NCBI GenBank assembly: GCA_940671915.1 | Contig: CALNVZ010003435.1 | Location: 6,009,322 to 6,073,321 of the forward strand | From: Paracentrotus lividus | Lineage: Eukaryota; Echinodermata; Echinoidea; Camarodonta; Echinidae | Direction: 5' to 3' | DNA: 64,000 bases | Shown here: piece after piece, positions 1 through 11,060 of the stretch | How positions within the stretch are numbered: the stretch's first letter is position 1 | How the letters are laid out: the number at the start of each line of letters is the position of its first letter | The notes under the pieces: generated by a model | Told to the model about the DNA's origin: nothing | What the model saw: the letters and a program-made list of their open reading frames with translations, nothing else | The model's database searches: none | Translations under genes and position numbers: made by a program

Positions 1-545
1 GGGGGGGACGCGCCCCTATAATTTGAAAACCACTCATTGACCGTACATTTTAAACCGAAAATTTTGGTGCCCCCCCCCTCCTCCTGTAATCCTGGACCTG
101 TCACTACTGAGAAGGATAAGGGACGTCTTTAGACATAGTCCCAAATCAGTCTCAAACCCGCCTCCGCGAAATGAGATGCCACCATTATTCGCCATGCTAG
201 TGCCTATGGTATTAACCACAACTAAATTAATTCATGTTGTATAATTCAGCTTACAAAATGTTTCATTGATGTTGAAAAACATTCTGATAAAAGAAAATAC
301 GATATGAGAAAAATCGGCCTCGTGGGACCGAGGACTCGTGGGACGTAGGACTCGTGGGACGTAGGACTCGTGGGCCCGAGGACTCGTGGGAAAAATACTC
401 GGCCTCGTGGGACGTAGGACTCGTGGGACGTAGGTCTCGTGGGACGTAGGACTCGTGGGACCGAGGTCTCGTGGGACGTAGGACTCGTGGCACCGAGGAC
501 TCGTGGACCCTCCCCGAAAGGGTAATGAAACGAGAATGCAACGCT
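1..545 (-). mobile_element. Truncated repeat copy with CTCGTGGG array
   Basis: Bases 1-255 match, in reverse complement, the stretch at about 13870-14120 of the left palindrome arm. Both share an ACGCGCCCCT start, a CCTGTAAT block and the AAATGAGATGCCACC block. The match continues into a minisatellite at about 303-512 and ends at ACCCTCCCC near 520, after which the two sequences diverge. The copy is cut by the window edge. It has no coding capacity, and a terminal repeat could not be defined. The superfamily is unknown. Confidence 0.65.
303..512. repeat. Minisatellite, CTCGTGGGACCGAGG type
   Basis: Tandem variants of CTCGTGGGACGTAGGA and CTCGTGGGACCGAGG fill this stretch, with one spacer of AAAAATACTCGGC type. 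The unit contains a self-complementary word, CCTCGTGGGACCGAGG. Open frames rich in SHESYVPR or PRVLGPT across it are translations of the repeat, not a gene. Related arrays lie at 13640-13797, 19108-19256 and 31118-31345. Confidence 0.85.
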
Positions 546-880
546 GATGTGCACGCTTCTCTATGATGCATCAGTGAAGCGTGCGTCTAATCGTACGAGT
601 GTAGATTCGGGTGACTTCACTCGAGATTAAATCTGTACAAACATTTGTAAAGAATTCTAAACTAGGGGTATGTTTAGAATTTGATATGGCTTTGCGAGTT
701 TTATGTCGGTGGAAGCTAATTTATCTATTTCCTCGTTAACTTGAAGTTAAAGGTTGTTAAAACTTTGTTTAAGAATGAGGTGCATTATAGAACTGTCCAC
801 AACGATTACATTAATTGCATGTTAATCATCAAAAATGACATTTTTCCGACACGATTGAAGTGTTAGTTTGACTTGACATA
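546..880. other. No feature seen
   Basis: AT-rich unique-looking sequence with no long open frame, no clear repeat unit and no recognisable RNA gene. Confidence 0.5.
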
Positions 881-2213
881 TTAGCGTGTTTTCGCTGGAA
901 GACGGAGGGCCTAATCTAGAACGTTAGCATTATGAAGGGCTTTATTTTCAAAATAGCTCAAACCTCAAACCCCTGCATATTGTTAGTACAGGAAAAAGGG
1001 TGTGTACAACTGTTATTTGCTAGAAACGGCTGGCAAGCGTTTAAATTTCAAGATCACGTGTGCAAAATCGAGGGGTTTTTCCCAGTTCTATGAGCCTAGC
1101 TCCCCGTTCTCAAATCTACAACGCTATTTTAGGGGAAATGTACGTTCTCCTCAAAGCTACAACGCAGGTTCTCAGCGGAGAACGTAGGGTCAGTTATCAG
1201 CCAAACAGCTAGCGCTTTTAATAGGAATGTATACAGGCGAGGTTTACGGGCCGACAGGCATTTCCCCCTTTGTTAAAAACGTAAAGAAGCATATTTTGAT
1301 TTGACTAATCATAAAGGCTGGGCGGTAGGTTATTTTACGTTCTTTTCATATCAGCAATGCGTCGCGGAGACGAAATTTTTATTCTGTCGTGGAGACGTCT
1401 CCGCGAAGTGGGATATTGAACGCAATAAAACCTTGGTATGAAAAAAAAAATAACTATGTATCCCCGGTATGACATCCTTTAAGCAAGATGACAAAAGCGG
1501 GGTTTGCGCATTTGATTGCAATCCGCATACTCTGTCTTGTCTCTTATACAGTGCGTCCCAAGAAAGAGTAAACCCAACTATGAGAGCCTCATATTAAGAT
1601 TGCATGTCTTATGTGTTTAATGATTAGGAATATGTATTTTTTATTTCATTATCATGACGAAGAATAAGGGTGGTATCTCACATCGCGGAAACTACTTTGA
1701 AACTTCTTTGAAACTACTTTCAGAGGGATTGGGGCCTACTTTGAGACGGTTATGAAAACTGTTAATATTAAAAAAAGAATAATTGATTTCAAGGGTTGCT
1801 TTTGCTCCAACTTGGTATATACTATTAGACAATTTTTACGATTTTTTATTAAACCTAAGTGCTCAGTCATTCGTTGCAACACACTTATACGTTTGGGATA
1901 ACTGAATATAGAGTGACTCTTTATTATGAAATAAACACCAAAGTAACAAAACTCTAACATTTCAAAATTAATTTTGTTTTTCTGTGACGCACTGTATATC
2001 AAAGCCATGTGTACTGATTGAATATATCTTGCAACAATAGACATTACAATGTCTCATAAGCCAAAGAATACATGTGCGGTTACCATTGGGAACTTTTATT
2101 CACAGTTATTGAAGAAGATAGAAAACGATGGTTTGCAGGTATTTGAAAAATAGTGCCCTTTTTATGCTAACGTTCTAGATAAGCTCCTCCGTAGTCCAGC
2201 GAAAACACCCTAT
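881..2213. mobile_element. Non-autonomous TIR element
   Basis: The left end (881-930) and the reverse complement of the right end (2164-2213) match over about 50 bp: both hold TGTTTTCGCTGGA, an ACGGAGG block and TCTAGAACGTTAGCAT. The interior has no transposase. It holds a GGAGACGTCTCCGCG palindrome near 1393-1410 and an A run at 1441. The target duplication is unclear because both ends lie in ATATTA/TATTATA. This is probably a MITE-like DNA transposon of unknown superfamily. Confidence 0.55.
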
Positions 2214-2339
2214 TATACAATTATTGACCGATGGAATTATATTTCCCCTCGTGATCATATTTAAAATATAACCCCTCGGGAAAATATAAATCAGGCGGTC
2301 CAAAGAATGTTGTTTTACACACCAATTAAGTCAATATCT

Positions 2340-2575
2340 GTTATATTAGAAAGACCCCTAAAAAATAGGCCCCCCTTTTTTTGCCCCCCCCTCAATTTTT
2401 TTATTAATTAATTTATTTTTTAAGTAAAAAAAAAAGAAAAAAATAATAGGGCCGCCCCAATTTTTTGGGGAAGGGGGCTGTTTAATAGTAAAGATTTTTT
2501 TTTTTAAATGGCCCCCCCCCCCCACAAAAAAAATTGCCCCCCCCCAAAAAAAAAAAAAAAAATTAACTTCTTGCT
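2340..2575. repeat. C/T and A low-complexity tract
   Basis: Alternating runs of C, T and A, including C runs of nine or more near 2511-2524 and an A run near 2549-2563. No gene. Confidence 0.8.
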
Positions 2576-3180
2576 ACTTTAGTCCCACATATGTTATATC
2601 CATGTAATTGGCAACATCCATTTTTCAAGAGGGCGCCATACTCTTAAAAAATATATTCCTAGGACCGGCCGGTCAATATTGTCATCGAAGGTGACCGGAC
2701 AGTAAAATATGCAGATTTCGAAAATATCACGTGACGAACTATATACCAATCCCGGTTGGCTATCTGTCTTGGCTAACTAATATTGTTCCATATTCATCTA
2801 AAAGGAAGAAGAAGTCGCGAAATCTGGAAAAGGGGGGGGGGTTTCCCAAACATTCTCTTCAGTTGCTAACGAGAACCTGCCACGTGGTCTACGTTAGAAT
2901 ATTTACATTAATGTAGGTCAAATATTTGCAATACGCCAAATGAGACGAAAAAGGTCAAATGGAATTTCAATGAAAACATTGGTGATACTATATTAACCAA
3001 ATATTTAACATAATGTGAGGGGCGCTCAACAATTAATTGTCCCCTGTGATAGTGTACTTTGTTCAATTTATTAAAATTTATTACGCTAATACAAACATGT
3101 CTTTTTTTATTGCGTGGGTATATTGCATCTAAAATAACACATTTTTAGTCTGTTGAACTACGTTTGAAAACACACATTCT
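2576..3180. other. No gene seen
   Basis: AT-rich sequence. It contains a short ACCGGCCGGT palindrome near 2664 and a G run near 2834. The short open frames here lack codon structure or similarity to anything I recognise. Confidence 0.4.
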
Positions 3181-3184
3181 CTCA

Positions 3185-3185
<1 letters not shown>

Positions 3186-3222
<37 letters not shown>
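3186..3222. repeat. (CA)n microsatellite
   Basis: An uninterrupted CA dinucleotide run of about 36 bases. It creates a false CVCVCV reading frame on the minus strand. Confidence 0.95.
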
Positions 3223-3224
<2 letters not shown>

Positions 3225-3848
3225 ATTCAAAACAAAATAAAGCAAAGCAAGCCATAAAAACGTTTGCATAAGACAACCTACAGGCTGTGTCAAAAAAAAA
3301 TATACAGTCGGGGGGGAAATAATTTAGGTGTGTATGTGGTACTAAATTAAAGCCAAAATATCTTCCTTGCTGATGCAATTTGTTCTTTATAATTTGCTTT
3401 CGTAAAACAAAAGTTAAGCTAAATTTTGTGCGACGAGGAACAAATGGAATTTACGCACTTCTATTGTTCTGGAGCGCTGAATTCATGGTCATTATGCGAA
3501 ACCTACACAAAGGAATGGGACGGCGAGCGAAAACTGTATTTTTCTTGATTGTAGTATATCTCAAACTTTACAGCACCAAATGTCATTAAAAAGAAGAAAG
3601 TCTTAATTCCTTCTTTATGAAAATACCAGGTTGGGATGAATCTTCATAATATAAAAAAAAATATGTTTTTCACTTGTACTATTTTATTTGATACAGACTG
3701 TACAAAACTTATATTTAATGATAAAGGTGCCAAAAATACCAAGAGCAGTTTTATGGTGCATTTTTGTAGCTTTCCCAAAAGCAATTATTTACCAATTACA
3801 CGGTGCAATATTGAACCCATTTTTAAAATGTAATGATGCATCATTAAT
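3223..3848. other. No gene seen
   Basis: AT-rich sequence with several short open frames on both strands. None has a domain, signal peptide or convincing start context. Confidence 0.4.
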
Positions 3849-5580
3849 GGTGCCCTCACACTAGAGCGTGTTGAGGTGGTTACAGCCCGATAGTCCGCGG
3901 GTCCGATAGTCCGCGGGTCCGTTAGTCCGCGGGTCCGATAGTCCGCGGGTCCGATAGTCCGCGGGTCCGATAGTCCGCGGGGGGGGGGGTGATGTTTGTT
4001 ACTCTGAAGGTTCGTTATTCCGAAAAATAGAATGAGGTTCGTTATTCCGAAAATAGAAAAAGGTTCGTTAGTCCGAAAATAGAATAGGGTCGTTAGTCCA
4101 AAAATAGAAAAAGGTTCGTTAATCCGAAAATAATACAAGGTTCATTTGTCCGAAAATGGAATAAGGTTCGTTTTTCCGAAAATGAACTAAACCTATTTTA
4201 GTAACAAAAATGGTGTGTTAATTAAAAAATAGGATATTATGCTATAATAGTCTCAGCGGAGGACGGTCACCCGTGAATAACCTCCAGATATTTTTTTCTG
4301 CTGTTAAATTTTGATTTTCGGAGAATTTATTTCACAAAATTATCAATGGCGATTTCCACTGATAACTGATTAGTTTCGCTTCTAAAATCGGGCCGTTAAA
4401 CAGGCCATAACTAGATAATTTATTTCATAGTTGTTTTCGTTTTTTAATGAAGAATTTATTTCCCGACGTTATCGATGGCGAATTATTTTCGGAATAACGA
4501 ACCTTTTTTCTATTTTCGGAATAACGAACCTCATTCTATTTTCGGAATAGCAAACCTTTTCTAATTGTGGATATAACAAAAATTCGGAATAACGAACCTT
4601 TTTTATTTTCGGAATAACGAACCTCATTCTATTTTCGGAATAACAAACCTTTTCTAATTTTGGATATAACAAAAATTCGGAATAACGAACCTTGTTTTAT
4701 TTTCGGAATAACGAACCTCATTCTTTTTTCGGAATAACAAACCTTTTCTAATTTTGGATATAACAAAAATTCGGAATAACGAACCTTTTTTTATTTTCTG
4801 AATAACGAACCTCATTCTATTTTCGGAATAACAAACCTTTTTTATTTTCGGACTAACGAACCTTTTCTATTTTCGGAATAACGAACCTCATTCTATTTTT
4901 CGGAATAACGGACTTCAGAGTAACAAACATCACCCCCCCCCCCCACCCCCGCGGACTATCGGACCCGCGGACTATCGGGATGACCCCGTTGAGGTAACGT
5001 GTGTCTAGCGTTCACGATTTTCACTCGAAATTTGACTATGTCTAAAATACGCTCAAGAACGCTCCATTTTCCCTGCCCAAGATGGAATTTTTAATGAGCT
5101 CTAAACGACTGAGAAGCGAATAAATAGCGTCAGGGTAACGATGACTGCGCGTGTTTAGCGTCCACCTAACGATTGCCTAGCGTTAGCAACGACTGAACAG
5201 CGATGCCCAACTTATGTCTAGCGTGTTTAGACGTGTTAAAGAACGTTAGGAAACGCCAAACATGTGCGTATTGAGTAACGACTGCCCGACGTTCGTGGAA
5301 TTTTAATTGCATTTTCGCGTAAGTTCATGAGCGCGGACTGTCGTTCGAAAATCGCTTGGCAAACGTAGGAAAGCGTTTGCTTTTCGTTGGTATACGCAAA
5401 GAAACGCAGAGGAACGCTGAGGTCAATTTTTGATTTTGAACATGTTCAAAAATGTTTGCGTGTAACAGCGTTCTTATAAAGACGCTTTGAAAGCGCTGGG
5501 CATTCGCTACTTGATCGTTTAGCGCTTTGGGTAAACGTTCCTTCATAATTCGAAGTGCGTCCAACCAACGCAGAACTTTT
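3849..5580 (+). repeat. Older repeat split by a transposon insertion
   Basis: It starts with GGTGCCCTCACACTA at 3849, is interrupted by the element at 3878-4987, and resumes at 4988. The same terminal word occurs in reverse complement at 13403-13417, with a CGTGTTGAG-type continuation in both, so this is probably the terminus of a dispersed DNA transposon. The resumed part (4996-5580) is dense in AACGCT/AGCGTT words. No transposase frame is visible and the far end was not identified. Confidence 0.45.
3878..4987 (+). mobile_element. Array-TIR transposon, copy 1, with 8-bp TSD
   Basis: A 1110-bp element flanked by perfect 8-bp direct repeats GTTGAGGT (3870-3877 and 4988-4995). End A is GGTTACAGCCCGATAGTCCG. 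End B, read inward, is GGGGTCATCCCGATAGTCCG. Inside end A come about six 16-bp units (ATAGTCCGCGGGTCCG, 3886-3983), then about seven units of GGTTCGTTATTCCGAAAATAG type (4007-4185). A unique core (about 4190-4480) follows, then the same 26-bp type inverted (about 4483-4905) and inverted 16-bp units (4949-4978). No transposase. An 8-bp duplication with subrepeated TIRs fits the P/Galileo-foldback or hAT superfamilies; this assignment is inference. Confidence 0.85.
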
Positions 5581-5914
5581 GTTTATATGTTTTTTTACTC
5601 AATTTCCTCATGTCACCAAATGGGGTCGTATGTTTTTTACCTCAATATCCTTATGTCACCAAATGGGGGCGCTTTGTGTTATCGAATAAAATGATTAAAG
5701 CTTATTCTGTTTTGTGCTCAGTAGTTTCCCCTCCCTGTTTAAGTGCTACATTTACATGTAAAGTAACTATTCGGTATAATGAAATACGATTATTCGAATT
5801 AGCGAATAAACGCATTTGCGAGAGGATGCAGGTCACAATAGCTAGCCATATTATGGCCAAAGTCAATGCACACGGCCTTCCCGTAGGCGGGAAAATTGCG
5901 CCCCCAGCAACAAG
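5581..5914 (+). repeat. Two-copy 41-bp repeat, then non-coding sequence
   Basis: A unit reading TTTTTTACTCAATTTCCT, then CATGTCACCAAATGGGG, occurs twice about 41 bp apart (5590-5671). The open frame running across it is a by-product. The rest has no recognisable feature. Confidence 0.5.
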
Positions 5915-6075
5915 GCTGTGATTGGTCAGTCACTGCATGGTAAGCGCCGTAATTCGGCGTCCCTAGTGATGGCTAAGCAACAGCTCCGTGGGTACCGCCC
6001 TTACGCGGTTAAGAGCCAATGAAACGCGGAGAACGATTTCAGCGTCGGACGGTTTACGCGTCACGTATGCGCTTG
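5915..6075. promoter_or_regulatory. CpG-richer block with two CCAAT motifs
   Basis: A local rise in CpG with GTGATTGGTCAG (inverted CCAAT, about 5918-5929) and AGCCAATGAAA (about 6012-6022). Such pairs are typical of animal proximal promoters bound by NF-Y. No TATA box or exon could be tied to it, so the promoter role is speculative. Confidence 0.2.
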
Positions 6076-7933
6076 ATTTAGAAGCTTGCATTCATTCTCA
6101 ACTTAGTACTGGGGGATACAAGACGCTAATTTCCCTCCCTCCCACCCAATTATAGAATATGACTCTGGTTACTTCTTAATAATTATATTACAGTTTAATT
6201 ACGCTTACATCATAGCTCTAAAATAATTTTTATATGCTTCAACTTCTTAATTTGCTATTGTCATTTATCAATTAATGTTGCTTGTGAATTTCTTTTATGA
6301 AAGATTTTTCGATTTTCTCTTTCTTTTGCTATATCTGTTGATAGATTACATAATTAGGCCTTTGTTAAGAACATAGAGAATAATTGGTTTAATAGCATTA
6401 TATAAAAATTACTTTATAATTATTATTAAGAATATACTAGATGACAGGGTAAGGGTCGGAGGTATGGTATAGGTGCGCCCCTTAATAGTAATGTTGCAAA
6501 GAATAACGATATTAAAATATATAAGGTAATATGAAACCAGAGGCTAGGAGTAGAAAATTACATTTGTCAATGAAGTCCTGTTAATGACAACTATGGAATT
6601 ACATGAATCTCATTCAATTTAATGCAAAAGGATTAAACGACAAAGGACATGATAATAGAACATTGAGAGATTTTTTTATCTGGTTTCTTCATTGTGGAAT
6701 TAGGATGTTATGGCTGGACATTTGGGCTTATTCCAGTCGGTTGAATTTCCAATGATCGGTTACTGAATAATGCTGTTTTGGTTGGATGTTGGGCTTGAAT
6801 TTCATTTCAAATGAATGCAGATAGATAACCGATAAGGATAATACAAAATAAAGAGATTGCTTGCCTGGTTATTCATAGTTAAATTGGGCTGTGTGTCGCA
6901 GAACTTAGGATAATAAGATTATCCAAGACATAACAAAATAATCTGTTCAGCCGATTTATATGTTATTAATAAAGAAATGAAATTCAAATATTTATTACTG
7001 TATGCTCTTTGTTCTCACAATATTATTTGAGTTTACATAATATGAAGTAACGCAACAATCTCTTTCATCATTTATATGGAATGTTGCTTTAATAAGTAAT
7101 ACAATCAACTTGCACTTAAGTGATCACAGATTGAATCAAACATTTAAGAAAACTTCCCTAATATACAGCTCGCGAGAGGTAAATCAATTGTCGCCTCTAT
7201 TGTCAACGAATGAACAGTTCATGGTCGCGTGACTTGCGACGTCGATGATACTTCTTTGTTGAGCGAATGGTCGCCGTAGCGTAGTCGTCGACTGGTCGTA
7301 CGAGCCTTGGTTTCACTCGACTTCTTGCTCTGGATACATAAGAAGGCTCCGAAAAGACTCCAGGAAACGGGACTCCAGGAAGGGCTGTTCAAAAATAATT
7401 ATCACCCCTAATTATATACTAATAATATTCAGAATAACCCTAACATTGCAAATCATAAGTAGAAGATTATTCACTTATTTTGATAAACATATTTCAACAT
7501 TATTTGGCGACAAATGCGCAATCCGAAAGATACTTATGTAAAAAAGCATCAATTAACATTTATCATTATTTTGTTAAATTGCCAAAGAGTAATTATTTGA
7601 ATTAATACATATCCCTCTCTAAAGTATACTTTAATACACCAAGCAAAAGTATTACTGTAAATTATCCAACAAATACTTTCAGAGAAACTTCATATTTTCT
7701 GGCATCGAAAGTTTGTAAGACAAGTAAATTTGTAACTTGTTACATCACAATAACATCCAAATCATGCGTTGATTTTTTTTAAAAATAGTATATATTTCAC
7801 GCCAATACTCAACAATATAGTATTCTTATTGAATTCTTATATTTAATGAATACTACAAATATGCAGTTTACATTTCTATATAGAAAATATTGACGAGTCA
7901 AATATAAAAATGTAACTTAGGAAAACAACTTAC
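6076..7933. other. No gene seen; one diverged repeat fragment
   Basis: AT-rich and largely without structure. Bases about 6717-6812 are a diverged copy of 8425-8512, sharing the order ATTTGGGCT, CAGTCGRTTGAAT, TTGAATAWTGCTGTTTTGG. GC-richer patches at 7165-7350 contain CGACGACTACG-type words on the minus strand but no open frame beyond a dozen codons. Confidence 0.4.
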
Positions 7934-8110
7934 GTTATCTCGAAATACAATGCAGGGCAGCTAGAGCACCTCGGAGAGATAGAAAGGCTGACAAAGACTG
8001 GCAATTACTCCTACGTCAAAATACGAGGAAAATGGGCTGAACACAGCAAAACTGGTTCCCTTTTCTCGTCTTCTAAAAACTCTCACTCACATACAAGGTG
8101 CTATATATCG
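7934..8110 (-). promoter_or_regulatory. Possible promoter and non-coding first exon
   Basis: On the minus strand a TATATAG box (8102-8108) is followed by about 140 bp of CpG- and pyrimidine-rich sequence lacking ATG. This ends in a strong splice donor (AAC, then GTAAGTTG; last exon base 7934). The arrangement fits a TATA promoter and a 5'UTR exon of a gene extending left. No downstream coding exon was recognised, so the gene is unknown and the call tentative. Confidence 0.25.
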
Positions 8111-8484
8111 CTGCCATTAAGAGCGACTGCCTGCTCAACAAACACGCGTCGTGTAGCGAAGATGGTGCGCAGTGCCGGCTTTCCTTAGGCAAGGCACGCT
8201 ACTCGCAATATGCAAATTAGGGACGCTCTACCAAAACCGAACGAACCAATGTAGTGCCTAAAATATGATCATGCGACTTTAACAAAGCAGCACGCGTCGG
8301 TCAAAGTTGGCAGCAATTTTGCGCAAACTCCCAGACTAACGGGATATATTTAATTTATTCAACTGTAATTAAATAGCGTTTCAATAAATAATCGAAACGT
8401 CGGCCTTTTTGTGACACTGTGTATGGCAGAAATTTGGGCTGTTCTAGTCAGTCGAATTAGCATATACTCCGGTACTTGAATATT

Positions 8485-8670
8485 GCTGTTTGGATGGTTG
8501 GGTTTGTTCTGGTTGGTTGGTTGGCTTGTTCGATTCAGTTAGATAAGCTTGTTTTGGCTGGTTGGTTGGTTGGGCTTGTCCTTGTTGGTTGGTTGGTTGG
8601 GCCTGTTCTGGTTGGTTGGTTGGGCTTGTTTGGTTTGGTTGGCTGGGCTTGTTCTGGTTGGTTGGATAGG
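8485..8670. repeat. GGTTGGTTGGGCTTGTTCT minisatellite
   Basis: A degenerate array of TTGGTTGG-based units, mirrored at about 24195-24390 as CCAACCAACC. It generates the false proline/glutamine/asparagine-rich and valine/glycine-rich open frames on either strand. Not coding. Confidence 0.85.
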
Positions 8671-8738
8671 TTTTCTTTATGATATCGGTCATAATTTGAA
8701 CAAAGGGGGAGGGACTGTATACTTAGGTCAAGAAAGCA

Positions 8739-8850
8739 TTGGGTAGGGGAACCCAAGTTCTGAGTCTCCTGTCTTGGAACTCCGGTTGGAATGTCTTCCT
8801 CCCGGCAGGTCACATGACCAGGTTCCCCTCCCAGAATTCACGTTCAGGTC
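8739..8850. repeat. Diverged direct repeat with GGTCACATGACC
   Basis: The block ending in CCCGGCAGGTCACATGACC resembles 10510-10600, which ends GGGAGGTCACGTGACC. Both have a preceding CCTGTC-TGGAA block. The two copies flank the array-ended transposon at 8949-10475. The CANNTG palindrome is an E-box word but no promoter is evident. Confidence 0.45.
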
Positions 8851-8948
8851 TTAAAGCTTCTCCCCCTCCTATATTTAGGACACATTCTATTGAACAGATG
8901 ATTAATGGAAAAATGTATGTTTAAATGTTCAAAGATGGAAATTGAAAC

Positions 8949-10475
8949 GGGGTCATCCCGATAGTCCGCGGGTCCGATAGTCCGCGGGTCCTATAGTCCG
9001 CGAGTCCGATAGTCCGCGGGTCCGATAGTCCCCGGGTCCAATAGTCCGCGGGTCCGTTAGTCCGCGGGGGGGGGGTGATGTTTGTTAATCTGAAGGTTCG
9101 TTATTCCGAAAATAGTATAAGGTTCGTTATTTCGAAAATGGATAAGTCCAAAATAGAAAAGGTTCGTTAGTCCGAAAATGGGAAAAAAGGGTCGTTAGTC
9201 CGAAAATAGAAAAAGGTTCGTTAGTCCGAAAATGGAAAAAGGGTTCGTTAGTCCGAAAATGGAAAAAATGTTCGTTAGTCCGAAAAATAGAAAAAAGGTT
9301 CGTTAGTCAGAAAATGGAAAAAAGGTTCGTTAGTCTGAAAATGGAAAAGGTTCGTTATTTCAAAAATGGAATAAGGTTCGTTAGTCCAAAAATAGAATAA
9401 AGGTTTGTTAGTCCGAAAATAGAAAAAAAAAGTTTTGCTATTCCGAAAAGGAAATAAGGTTCGTTAGTCCGGAACTTAAATAATCTGTGGCCAAGCAGGG
9501 AAAATGGAAAGGGCAGGGGTGGTGGAGGGGAGGGTAGAATCACCATTGCTGTTCAGTTTTTGATTCCGCAATTAAATCCGCCAGTCCATCGACGTAGTGT
9601 AAGTATTAGCGGCGAGTTGTTCCGATAAAGAATAAGTTCATCTTTTAAAAACGGGCCGTTATCACCCTTGACTAAATAACTAATTCTATAATTATATCCA
9701 CTCCGTTTTTATTTCATGAAGAAGTTATTTTTAAACATTATCGGCGGCGACTTGTTAATCTTCCGATAAATATTAATTTCCGCTGATAATGCTTTTAAAT
9801 AATTTCCTGTTATTTTTTAATTACCACACCATTTTTGTTACTAAAATAGGTTTAGTTCATTTTCAGACTAACGAACCTTTTTTCCATTTTCGGACTAACG
9901 AACCTTTTTTCCATTTTCGGACTAACGAACCTTTTTTCCATTTTCGGACTAACGAACCTTTTCTATTTTTCATTTTCAGACTAACAAACCTTTTTTCCGT
10001 TTTCGGACTAACAAACCTTTTTTCCATTTTCGGACTAACGAACCTTTTCTATTTTCCATTTCCTTTTTTTTTTATTTTCGGGACTAACGAACCCTTTTTC
10101 CATTTTCGGACTAACGAACCCTTTTTCCATTTTCGGACTAACGAATCTTTTTTTCCATTTTCGGACTAACGAACCTTTTTTCATTTTCGGAAAAAACGAA
10201 CTTTTCCATTTTCGGTTTACTAACGAACCTTTCCATTTTTCGGACTAACGAACCTTTTTTCCATTTTCGGACTAACGAACCTTTTCTATTTTCCATTTTC
10301 GGACTAACGAACCTTTTTTCCATTTTCAGACTAACCAACCATGAGAGTAACAAACATCACCACCCCCCCCCCTCGCGGACTATCGGACCCGCGGACTATC
10401 GGACCCGCGGACTAACGGACCCGCGGACTATCGGACCCGCGGACTAACGGACCCGCGGACTATCGGGCTGTAACC
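8949..10475 (-). mobile_element. Array-TIR transposon, copy 2, with 8-bp TSD
   Basis: A 1527-bp copy of the 3878-4987 family in the opposite orientation. End B (GGGGTCATCCCGATAGTCCG) is at 8949 and end A (reverse complement of GGTTACAGCC) finishes at 10475. It is flanked by perfect 8-bp repeats ATTGAAAC (8941-8948, 10476-10483). Layout: about seven 16-bp units (8958-9068), about fourteen 26-bp units of GTTCGTTAGTCCGAAAATGG type (9096-9475), a unique core (about 9480-9850), about eighteen inverted 26-bp units (9855-10335) and inverted 16-bp units (about 10373-10468). No transposase is encoded, so it must be mobilised in trans. Confidence 0.87.
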
Positions 10476-10483
10476 ATTGAAAC

Positions 10484-10960
10484 AAACTTGAATTGAATGA
10501 TAAACACGATAAATTTATAGGGGAATCCGCATTCCAGGAAACACCTGTCCTGGAATTCACGTCGGATATCTTCCTTCCGGGAGGTCACGTGACCTGCATT
10601 CCCCCTTTTCATTGGGCCTCCTTCAAGGAGGCCACTTTTGCTTGATTTTGACTTGATAAATATTGTTGACAAACTGATTAACAAGTACATGTTGTAAATG
10701 ATGTTTTGATTTGGGAATATCCCCCAGTAGCAATAAAAGTTGAGAAACGGCAAACTGAACTGTATTCATTCTCGCAATATAAACATTTTCGACTTGAAAT
10801 ATACATGTAATTGTTTTCTGTGAATACCATGGTATAAACGTATCTAAACACTTTTAAATGTTAACAAAAATTTGGCATTTCTATATTTTATTTATCATTT
10901 TGGAGCAATTTATTACCTTTAAAATACGAAGTTCAAAAGAACACCAATAGAATTTACACT
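10484..10960. other. No gene; repeat-like sequence
   Basis: Contains the GGTCACGTGACC block described for 8739-8850 and then AT-rich sequence. Mirrored in the right arm. No coding evidence. Confidence 0.45.
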
Positions 10961-10984
10961 GTTGTTCATTAAGCTTGGATACTA

Positions 10985-11008
10985 TAATTTTTTTTTATTA
11001 TTGTTGTT

Positions 11009-11046
<38 letters not shown>

Positions 11047-11060
11047 TGTTTATTTGTTTA
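10985..11060. repeat. (TTA)n-rich microsatellite
   Basis: T-rich sequence followed by an interrupted ATT/TTA trinucleotide run (about 11017-11050), with its counterpart near 21835-21875 in the right arm. Confidence 0.8.

Noticed and set aside
8444-8813. Proline/asparagine/glutamine-rich open frames
   Set aside because: They come from the GGTTGGTT minisatellite. The mirrored copy at 24184-24465 opens a different frame because of indels.
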